Positions 1-5,536 of a stretch of 7,136 nt of DNA are shown piece after piece (the first letter of the stretch is position 1; each line of letters starts with the position of its first letter). Source of the DNA: Methanothrix sp. (GTDB taxonomy: Archaea; Halobacteriota; Methanosarcinia; Methanotrichales; Methanotrichaceae); contig JAQVZT010000061.1 of NCBI GenBank assembly GCA_028708055.1, positions 1-7,136 on the forward strand, written 5' to 3'. The position numbers and the translations under genes are program-made. Under the pieces are notes generated by a model that did not search any database, was not told the origin of the DNA, and saw nothing but the letters and a program-made list of their open reading frames with translations.

Positions 1-3000
1 GCCTGCAATGCTACATTGCCGTTTCCTTGATCAATCAGTTTGAACGTCTCCCATGTACCTATAGCGTTACGGTTAGCTACAACAGCACCTCCGCCGCCGC
101 CTTCTGCACATACATACTGGCCGTTGGCGGCCTGCAAAGCCACATTGCCGTTTCCTTGATCAATGAGTTTGAATGTCTCCCATGGACCTATAGCGTTGCG
201 GTTAGCTACAACAGCACCTCCGCCGCCGCCTTCTGCACATACATACTGGCCATTGGCAGCCTGCAGGGCAATGTATGCTGGAAGACCTTGAGCCGAGTTA
301 GACCATTCTGAATTGGCCGTCTTCTTTGGGAACCCTACTGCGGGAGGCGGATACGCTGTAGTATCGCCCACCACGTTGATCGCCCTCACCCTGTAGTAGT
401 ATATTATGCCGGATACTATTGTAGCATCGGTGTATGTTACTACATTCGACCCAACTGAAAACTCAGTCAGATCGACAGTAAATGCCTCATCTCTTGCCCT
501 TTCTATGAGAAATCCGGTTTCACTGATGGAATTGTCCACCCAGTTTAGAGTTGCTGACGGAGGCAATGATCCGGATAATGTGACTGTTAAGTCGGAAGGA
601 GACCTTGGCGGAACCGCAAAGGCCACCGCGTGCATCATGTCCATCTCTTCGTGGGAGAGAAGATGGCAATGCATCATGTACTCCCATCCAAAGTTGACGA
701 CATGATTGATCACAGTAACCGGCTCGCCACTCGGATCCTGAAATCCCAGCGGCCCTCCTTTGAGTTCAGCACCATCAGGCATGGTCGGATCTATCAGCCG
801 CTCACTGTTGGGAACCTCAAACGGCTGCGTTGGCGCTATTGGCCTCAAAGCGATGATGGTGTCTTGCAGCGGATTAACCCGGAATGTCTCCTTCCATCCC
901 AGTTCATTGAGATCCGGAACGCGAAGAGCATTGTCCCATGCCACCCGGTTGATCAATTGGGCATTGAATAGGTGCACATGTATGGTGTGAGTGTCTACTC
1001 CGTTATGGGTGATCTTCCAGATCTGGGTTCCGTCCTCCAGCGACCCGATTTTTGTCCCATAGATCGAGCCCTTGATTATATCCACCGGTGGTGAGGCAAA
1101 CGGATAAAGGATGAGATTTTGATTGCCGGCTCCGGTGAAAGGCACCTCCAGACCCAAGAAACCACTCATCCGTCCATAGTCGGTCTCAAAGGCTTCACCC
1201 ATCTCGTCCTGGATGGCCTTCGACTCGAAGGGGATGGTCACAGTCGAGCCGTCAAGTGTCTGGAATGTCTTGTTATTCTCAAAGATTCTCACATAAGGAT
1301 CTGCAGCCAGATCTGTCCTGTCGTATGCAGAATTATACTCCTCCTGAGGTAGAATGATCTCGTCCTGTGATGCCTCGAAGACGCCCTTCTTATTGTTCGC
1401 CGTATCCTTGGCGAATACCGCCTGCAATTTCGCCAGATCGTAGGACTGCACAGGGACTTCAGCTACCCGAATCTGCATAATGGTTCGCGTGTTTGGACCA
1501 TAGCCCGCCTGGGTCGTAGGGGCTCCACCAGTATCGGTCTGATCTGGATGGTTGGTATAGTAATCGTAACGTGGATCGATCGCCGGGAATGGTGCGGGAG
1601 CATCATTGTACAAGATGAGAGTCTTTCCGGCATATGCAGAGAAGTCAACGATGACGTCCGCTCGTTCCGCCGGTCCCAGGAGTAGCGTTCCCTGGTTAAC
1701 ATTTCCGAAATCAAAATTCGTTTGATCCCAGTTCCAGTTTACCGGCAAATTGGGCAGAACCACCGGTGCGGGCAAGAAACCGCCTTCCGTTCCTATCTGG
1801 ATGAATGATGGGCCTGCTTTGGCCGGATCTGGAACACCCCCGTCTCTTCCATCTGTCGGCCAGCCATTCGGCAGACCTGCGCAAGTTGATGCGGAAACCA
1901 TGCCCACCTCAGTTAAATCGGTGTAAACGGTTGCCGTTGCCGCAGCACCGCCTCCGACGGCATCATTGAAGGTAACGGTAGGCGAGGTATACCCACTGCC
2001 CACCGTCAATAGTTCGACGCCGGTAATTGCGCCGTTCGCTACTATTGCTTTAGCAGTCGCGCCTTTTCCGGTAGTATCGGCTATGATGACGGTAGGATCC
2101 ACATAATTGTTGCCTCCGCTCGTGACGGTGATACCGCTGATGATTTTGGCTGCCTCATAAATCTGCAGGTTGAAGAACCGATCGTCTGCTGCATTAAGAA
2201 TACGGAACCGATAAGCTCTAGGTTCCACCTCCAGGTAAGGATAAGCCATGCCGTTGACCACCGGAGTGTCTACGAATGACTCCATAGCCATGGAGTTGTG
2301 GGGAACGCCCGGAATCATTGGAGGCTCATTGGGTCCGACATATGGATTTGGCACAGGCCCATGAGCAATATTTGTAGTGGGCGGCCAGAACCACGGTCCA
2401 TAGTGCCAGCGGCCAAACGCATTCATGCCACCTATATCCCAGGGATTTTGGTTGGTCATATAGACATGAGGCATCCACAGGTCGCCGGTATTGGCATTCA
2501 AAATTTTTCCGGTATCGGGATCTCTTGCCGCCGTTCCCCAGTTCCAGGTGGGATCCTGGGCGGCAATAGTATTTGCATCGACGAAGGTTTTGTCCTGAAT
2601 GATCAGGGGAATTCCAGTATCTGGCAGGACTTTAACCGGTGGATTGAGGTTTACACCTGCAAAGTTTGTGCCGTTTATCATGTCCTTCTCTACCTGGTCG
2701 GTTATCAAGTATCCGGCCGCCTCTCCAGCATAGACATTGATCCGAGTAATACCATAAGAATGGTCATGGTAAAACATCAGCCTGGCGCTCTGCTGGTTGT
2801 TATAAAAGAAGGTCATCGATCCGTCGCCCGGATCAGGCATGTCCGGAACATTACGCATGCTGACGCCTTTGGGGTATGATGTGGTCTCTCCGGCTGGAGT
2901 TATCCACTGGTGAGGCGTTCCGTCGCTGATCCAAGGAACATAGCCGCCGTGCAGATGTACTGTGGCACGGTTTTGGGTGTACAGCTCCATGATGTGTCCT

Positions 3001-4562
3001 ATGGTCACAACCGCAGGTGCCGGATTGGTCTTGAGCTGGATTTGGAATTTATTCGCAGTTAGCCCCGTGTCCAGCACGCGATACTCTCCGTTGTAAGCAT
3101 CCGGCACAAAGCCGTGCAGCTCAATCAGCTGTCCTTGAGCGAGATTATGCGGGGCCATTGTCATGAACTCGACTACCGCTCCGCCTACTGGCGTTACCGT
3201 GCTTGCCATGATCATGTCGGGACCCATTCCGGCTCCCATAACGGTCGTGTCTACCGGGAGAAACAGGTCGCCACCTTCCCCTTTGGGAAGAAGGTTATAG
3301 AATTTGATGCGTACCGGGCGATCACGCTCAGAGACTATGATTGGACCCATGTACTGAGGATTCGCTACTGCTATAGCCGGTGTGCCGTCGGGCTTCAAGA
3401 TTGGACTGCCCTTGACATCCAGCAATGCAAAGCCCGCTCCAGGGATAAACGGGGTATCCAGCTGAACATAACCCCTCAGCCTGGTCAGAGACAGATTAGT
3501 ATGCATCTTCTGGCTGTATTCAACCAATGCAATCTCATAATAATCGCACCCTAAGAGCGTGATTGCGGTAATAGCGCCGCCTACTACCGTTGCCTTTCCA
3601 ATAGCATGGGTCGAGGCTCCACCACCTCTAAAGCTAATGGTTGGATTGGCAGAATATCCGCTCCCGCCATTATCGATGGAAACACTGGCAACCGTGTCTC
3701 CAGTCAAATGGGCAGTAGCTGCAGCACCCGTTCCTGTCCCATCAGTTATCTCAATTGTGGGAGCATATGTGTAGCCTTTTCCGCCAGCAGGATACGTTAC
3801 CTTATCGGGAATAGCCATCGCAAGATTCGGCAGCGGATCAACGAATTTTTTAATTCCTCCCGTCAGAGTACCACCCAATATTGCAATAGCTGTTGCGCCA
3901 CTGCCCGGTCCGGATGAATCAATGATGTTGACTATGGGCGCAGTATAGCCGCTTCCCGCAGAACCTGGATTTATGGTGATGCCTGTGATAACACCACCAG
4001 CGACAGTTGCAGCAGCCGCAGCGCCTGAGCCAGTACCATAGAGGTCAGAGATTTCAATAGTTGGACTGACATATCCACTGCCGCCATTTGTCAGAATGAT
4101 GCTGGCTATGGAACCTGTAGGCATGGGACTGTTGGCATAATTTGGATATGGCCCGAAGTAGTGAGGAATGCCACCCGGGTCTAACGAGGGTGTTATCGGA
4201 GGTGCAACGCCCGTGGGGGCCTCACGACTATGGGCCATAGCCTCTTCACGAGCTGCTTTGTAGCGTTGTGCAGCCGCTTTCCTCTCGGAAGGCAATTCCA
4301 TCCTGATTTTAATGTATTGCCGTGAATCTAGGTCAGCATGTTGATTCGGAGGAAGATGATCAGATGAATAGAGAGTACTGCTGTTCAGTTTGATGCTCCA
4401 ATTCGCTGTGCTATCGTTTAGTTCAACGCTCTCACTGGCCGAACTGCTGTTTAGAGACAATATAGCAAGCAGCATTCCTGCCAGAAGCAATAATATCGAA
4501 CCCTCACGAAAAAGAAACTTTTCTTTGGTTTCGCATTTAGTCGATCTATTCTTAATGCTCAT
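1..4562 (-). CDS. Giant secreted multicopper oxidase, MofA/OmpB-like, partial (C-terminus off the left edge)
   Basis: I read one open frame of 1520 codons plus two bases from ATG 4562-4560, with no stop. A basic N-terminus and hydrophobic run (residues 22-37, likely cleavage after A42) indicate export. All four multicopper oxidase motifs are present: HLHGG (H536, H538), FYHDHS (H599, H601), HTIHVHLF (H1192, H1195, H1197) and HCHLLSHEEMDM (H1298, C1299, H1300, H1304, M1309). They can form a type 1 site (H1192, C1299, H1304, axial M1309) and a trinuclear T2/T3 cluster, so one-electron oxidation of a substrate or metal coupled to O2 reduction is the family chemistry. Phrases such as PWISDGTPHQW and GGDLFLPVDTTVMG recall the large MofA/OmpB-type putative metal oxidases, from memory. 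Glycine-rich modules interrupt the core at about 150-232, 259-337 and 806-882, and another at 454-523. A fibronectin III domain (about 1320-1424) and fascin-like repeats (1432 onward) follow. Substrate is unknown, and O2 use in an anaerobe is unproven. Confidence 0.5.
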   Translation of the reverse strand, partial: MSIKNRSTKCETKEKFLFREGSILLLLAGMLLAILSLNSSSASESVELNDSTANWSIKLNSSTLYSSDHLPPNQHADLDSRQYIKIRMELPSERKAAAQRYKAAREEAMAHSREAPTGVAPPITPSLDPGGIPHYFGPYPNYANSPMPTGSIASIILTNGGSGYVSPTIEISDLYGTGSGAAAAATVAGGVITGITINPGSAGSGYTAPIVNIIDSSGPGSGATAIAILGGTLTGGIKKFVDPLPNLAMAIPDKVTYPAGGKGYTYAPTIEITDGTGTGAAATAHLTGDTVASVSIDNGGSGYSANPTISFRGGGASTHAIGKATVVGGAITAITLLGCDYYEIALVEYSQKMHTNLSLTRLRGYVQLDTPFIPGAGFALLDVKGSPILKPDGTPAIAVANPQYMGPIIVSERDRPVRIKFYNLLPKGEGGDLFLPVDTTVMGAGMGPDMIMASTVTPVGGAVVEFMTMAPHNLAQGQLIELHGFVPDAYNGEYRVLDTGLTANKFQIQLKTNPAPAVVTIGHIMELYTQNRATVHLHGGYVPWISDGTPHQWITPAGETTSYPKGVSMRNVPDMPDPGDGSMTFFYNNQQSARLMFYHDHSYGITRINVYAGEAAGYLITDQVEKDMINGTNFAGVNLNPPVKVLPDTGIPLIIQDKTFVDANTIAAQDPTWNWGTAARDPDTGKILNANTGDLWMPHVYMTNQNPWDIGGMNAFGRWHYGPWFWPPTTNIAHGPVPNPYVGPNEPPMIPGVPHNSMAMESFVDTPVVNGMAYPYLEVEPRAYRFRILNAADDRFFNLQIYEAAKIISGITVTSGGNNYVDPTVIIADTTGKGATAKAIVANGAITGVELLTVGSGYTSPTVTFNDAVGGGAAATATVYTDLTEVGMVSASTCAGLPNGWPTDGRDGGVPDPAKAGPSFIQIGTEGGFLPAPVVLPNLPVNWNWDQTNFDFGNVNQGTLLLGPAERADVIVDFSAYAGKTLILYNDAPAPFPAIDPRYDYYTNHPDQTDTGGAPTTQAGYGPNTRTIMQIRVAEVPVQSYDLAKLQAVFAKDTANNKKGVFEASQDEIILPQEEYNSAYDRTDLAADPYVRIFENNKTFQTLDGSTVTIPFESKAIQDEMGEAFETDYGRMSGFLGLEVPFTGAGNQNLILYPFASPPVDIIKGSIYGTKIGSLEDGTQIWKITHNGVDTHTIHVHLFNAQLINRVAWDNALRVPDLNELGWKETFRVNPLQDTIIALRPIAPTQPFEVPNSERLIDPTMPDGAELKGGPLGFQDPSGEPVTVINHVVNFGWEYMMHCHLLSHEEMDMMHAVAFAVPPRSPSDLTVTLSGSLPPSATLNWVDNSISETGFLIERARDEAFTVDLTEFSVGSNVVTYTDATIVSGIIYYYRVRAINVVGDTTAYPPPAVGFPKKTANSEWSNSAQGLPAYIALQAANGQYVCAEGGGGGAVVANRNAIGPWETFKLIDQGNGNVALQAANGQYVCAEGGGGGAVVANRNAIGTWETFKLIDQGNGNVALQ
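2..259 (-). repeat. Two tandem 129-bp repeats encoding fascin-like 43-residue units
   Basis: Units at 2-130 and 131-259 (residues 1475-1517 and 1432-1474 on the minus strand) differ at 8 of 129 positions by my count, about 94% identity. Most differences are synonymous; the only residue change I see is Pro to Thr in the GPWE/GTWE segment. A third unit starts in register at residue 1518 and runs off the edge. The motif order ALQAANGQYVCAE, five glycines, ANRNAIG, WETFKLID matches fascin-like beta-trefoil repeats attached to secreted carbohydrate-active proteins. Three such units make one trefoil, so roughly 38 more residues would finish a domain just outside the window (inference). Carbohydrate or cell-surface binding is a plausible role. 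Confidence 0.5.
1917..2147 (-). repeat. GSGY module pair III, inside the multicopper oxidase
   Basis: Residues about 806-882 hold two glycine-rich units, one around SGGNNYVDPTVII (Y820) and one around VGSGYTSPTVTF (Y858), 38 residues apart. Each is followed by a G-x-G-A-x-A-x-A stretch. The pair lies between NLQIYEAA and TEVGMV, which I would expect to be close together in the uninterrupted cupredoxin domain. This looks like a loop insertion built of beta-strand repeats. Confidence 0.5.
2994..3203 (-). other. Inserted beta-rich module (HNL...YNGEY type) inside the multicopper oxidase
   Basis: Residues about 454-523 lie between GAGMGPDMIMA and MELYTQNRATVHLHGG, where the copper-oxidase core normally runs through. 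The segment APHNLAQGQLIELHGF, YNGEYRV, KFQIQL resembles a small beta module I recall from phage tail and secreted repeat proteins (pattern HxLxxGxxVxIxG, YNGxYxV, xFxY). It contributes no copper ligand and has no effect on the reading frame. Its function is unknown. Confidence 0.5.
3552..3788 (-). repeat. GSGY module pair II, inside the multicopper oxidase
   Basis: Residues about 259-337 carry two units, AGGKGYTYAPTIEI (Y264) and NGGSGYSANPTISF (Y303), 39 residues apart. Alanine- and glycine-rich strands lie between and after them. They separate AIPDKVTYP from CDYYEIALVEY; from memory of relatives these two blocks are nearly contiguous. The second unit ends in VGGAITAITLLG, the usual closing strand of the repeat. 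Confidence 0.5.
3867..4115 (-). repeat. GSGY module pair I, near the N-terminus of the multicopper oxidase
   Basis: Residues about 150-232 carry NGGSGYVSPTIEI (Y164) and AGSGYTAPIVNI (Y206), 42 residues apart. Each has a trailing GTGSGAAAAATV- or GPGSGATAIAI-like stretch and a GVITGIT-type strand. The pair sits between the N-terminal segment YFGPYPNYANSPMP and GGIKKFVDPLP, where the core of the oxidase begins. It is the first of three such pairs in this protein. Confidence 0.5.
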
Positions 4563-4566
4563 ATCA

Positions 4567-4573
4567 ATCACCT
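4567..4573 (-). promoter_or_regulatory. Ribosome binding site of the multicopper oxidase
   Basis: On the minus strand AGGTGAT lies four bases before ATG 4562. It is a full match to the archaeal anti-Shine-Dalgarno core (GGTGAT), and it fixes the start chosen for the oxidase. Confidence 0.5.
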
Positions 4574-4695
4574 ATATTTAATTTAATAATTATACAGTTT
4601 ATGAATCCATCGAATCCTTCGCCACCTTGAATTCGATATTAGTGCATACCATATACTGCAAAATTTTTGACATGATTAATGAATATCTTTCAAAG

Positions 4696-4708
4696 TATTT
4701 AAATATAT
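4696..4708 (-). promoter_or_regulatory. Probable TATA box for the multicopper oxidase
   Basis: On the minus strand the stretch reads ATATATTTAAATA, a strong archaeal TATA element. A start site about 25 bases downstream would lie near 4674 and give a leader of roughly 110 nt. TATTTAAATA is its own reverse complement, so the direction is set only by the gene it faces. A second AT-rich run at 4574-4596 is too near the start codon to leave room for the ribosome binding site. Confidence 0.5.
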
Positions 4709-4852
4709 GGTTGACATGACCAAAGGTAGCGTGCCAATTTTGATGCAAAATATAGTAGGGTCCTATGACTGGATCACGCCTGCAATAGCCATACTGGCAG
4801 CAAAATATTTCACCATTTGACTTGTAGGATTGCGAAGGGCGGAGCGAGATGT

Positions 4853-4880
4853 CCCCATCCTTCAGGACGCGGTAGTTCAC
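4853..4880. other. Hairpin resembling an IS200/IS605 (TnpB-type) end, possible relic
   Basis: On the plus strand ccccatccttcaggacgcgg folds as an imperfect stem with two mismatches around a CCTTCAGG core, followed directly by tagttcac. Ends of IS200/IS605-family elements commonly carry a C-rich arm, TTCAGG, a G-rich arm and then TAGTTCA, so this could be a decayed end. No tnpA or tnpB reading frame is present beside it. The match is from memory and short, so it remains tentative. Confidence 0.5.
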
Positions 4881-4885
4881 AAGAA

Positions 4886-4921
4886 CACTTCAACTTCCCG
4901 TTTTTGTCCCGCCTTGAAGTG
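4886..4921. repeat. 8-bp perfect inverted repeat just upstream of the protease TATA box
   Basis: CACTTCAA (4886-4893) and TTGAAGTG (4914-4921) are perfect inverted arms around a 20-base spacer. The right arm ends six bases before the TATA element at 4928. It could be a dyad operator for a dimeric regulator or part of the adjoining IS-like remnant. The sequence alone does not decide. Confidence 0.5.
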
Positions 4922-4927
4922 CTTGGG

Positions 4928-4936
4928 TATATAAAT
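4928..4936 (+). promoter_or_regulatory. TATA box for the trypsin-like protease
   Basis: TATATAAAT is a good archaeal TATA element in a GC-richer surrounding. Initiation about 25 bases downstream would fall near 4957-4960, leaving a leader of about 55 nt before GTG 5013. No clear Shine-Dalgarno precedes that GTG. Confidence 0.5.
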
Positions 4937-5006
4937 GCCAGGCTTTCAGGACTCTGCAGTTGCATCCAAAGAACAAAAGCCTAATACGCTTGAAGCACTA
5001 AAATGA
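4935..5006 (+). other. 23-codon frame ending in TGA, in frame with the protease: possible severed N-terminus
   Basis: ATG 4935 opens 23 codons (beginning MPGFQDSAVASKEQKP, ending NTLEALK) that stop at TGA 5004-5006. The same frame then reads Arg-Ser and enters the protease at GTG 5013. This would fit an ancestral longer protein broken by a nonsense change. Against it, ATG 4935 overlaps the TATA box at 4928-4936, so a transcript from that promoter would not include it. It could also be chance. Confidence 0.5.
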
Positions 5007-5012
5007 AGATCT

Positions 5013-5483
5013 GTGATCCAATCCGGTGACCAGTTCATCGCCGGCCGCTCGGGGGGAGTGGTCGGTGCAGTCGTCCCCTGGCGAGGAGCTTTTGCGGGCG
5101 TGGCCCCTGCGCATATCTTCCACGCCGCAGGCACGCATAGCCTCCGCGTGGGCGGGCTGACGAGCAAGGTAGCTTATATTCCCAGCGATGCCGACCTGGC
5201 ATTCTTTCCTATCCTTGGAGCCTGCCGGCAGACGCTTCTTGCCAAACCGAAGCTGGGCGAAGCTGAGCTGGTAAACTCTCAGCGCCGCCTGAAATGCCGC
5301 ATCTCCGATACCTCCTGGTCGATTGCCTATGTCGTGCTGCCTTTGGGCAATCTTCCCGGTCCGGGTGACAGCGGCAGCCCTCTGGTGCAGGATGGGCATG
5401 TAGTCGGACTTCTGCTATCCGTCAACATGCATACCTGGAAAGGGATTGCCATTTCGGCTGAGATGATAATGCGGGAAAAATAA
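5013..5483 (+). CDS. Small trypsin-like (S1/chymotrypsin-fold) serine peptidase, possibly N-terminally truncated
   Basis: The product is 156 residues. The catalytic triad is readable: H34 in APAHIF, D61 in DADLAFF, and S120 in GPGDSGSPL, with the S1 fold's usual strand (VVGLLLSV) after it. The segment GGVVGAVVPWRGAFAGVAPAH fits the first barrel leading to the catalytic His. It hydrolyses peptide bonds if active. No signal peptide or membrane segment is visible, unlike both neighbouring proteins, so it is either cytoplasmic or has lost its leader. It is short for an S1 enzyme (usually above about 200 residues), although compact prokaryotic forms exist. GTG 5013 is the first start after an in-frame TGA at 5004-5006; an ATG at 5003 is in another frame and stops after eight codons. 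The gene is noticeably GC-rich at its 5' end. It is convergent with the dehydrogenase gene. The fold is well supported and the start is uncertain. Confidence 0.5.
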   Translation: MIQSGDQFIAGRSGGVVGAVVPWRGAFAGVAPAHIFHAAGTHSLRVGGLTSKVAYIPSDADLAFFPILGACRQTLLAKPKLGEAELVNSQRRLKCRISDTSWSIAYVVLPLGNLPGPGDSGSPLVQDGHVVGLLLSVNMHTWKGIAISAEMIMREK

Positions 5484-5507
5484 ATCTGTGAGAGATAAAA
5501 TAAGGTA

Positions 5508-5531
5508 AGATCCTGCTCAGTAACAGGATCT
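5508..5531. terminator. Hairpin between convergent genes, possible bidirectional terminator
   Basis: AGATCCTG (5508-5515) and CAGGATCT (5524-5531) form an 8-bp perfect stem with an 8-base loop. It lies 24 bases after the protease stop and 5 bases after the dehydrogenase stop. On the minus strand it is followed by a T-rich run (TTATTTTATC), the sort of sequence at which archaeal RNA polymerase stops. The role is inferred from position. Confidence 0.5.
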
Positions 5532-5536
5532 CATCA

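Larger units (their letters stand above)
4574..4927. other. Intergenic spacer between divergent genes, no convincing gene
   Basis: This stretch lies between the divergent oxidase and protease genes and is AT-rich in its left half. A 93-codon minus-strand frame at 4599-4880 (GTG start) has no recognisable motif and no clear ribosome binding site, and I do not call it. The spacer holds the oxidase TATA element, a small 6-bp hairpin (attttg at 4737-4742 with caaaat at 4746-4751), the IS-end-like hairpin and the inverted repeat listed separately. Confidence 0.5.

Noticed and set aside
1..259. CRISPR array or intergenic tandem repeat
   Set aside because: The 129-bp units are contiguous, have no spacers, keep the reading frame of the oxidase and encode a recognisable fascin-like motif.
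2298..2879. 193-codon plus-strand frame
   Set aside because: It lies wholly antisense to the multicopper oxidase, whose copper motifs and domains are readable on the other strand. It is a shadow, as are the other plus-strand frames between 27 and 4581.
4574..4596. AT-rich run as the oxidase TATA box
   Set aside because: Its predicted start site would fall at or beyond the start codon and leave out the clear AGGTGAT ribosome binding site. The element at 4696-4708 fits better.
4599..4880. 93-codon minus-strand frame in the spacer
   Set aside because: It has no recognisable motif or domain and no clear ribosome binding site, and it overlaps the oxidase promoter and the IS-like hairpin. Most likely chance.
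4998..5399. Minus-strand frame opposite the protease
   Set aside because: The plus strand carries a readable His-Asp-Ser triad with GDSGSPL, and the antisense frame shows nothing recognisable.
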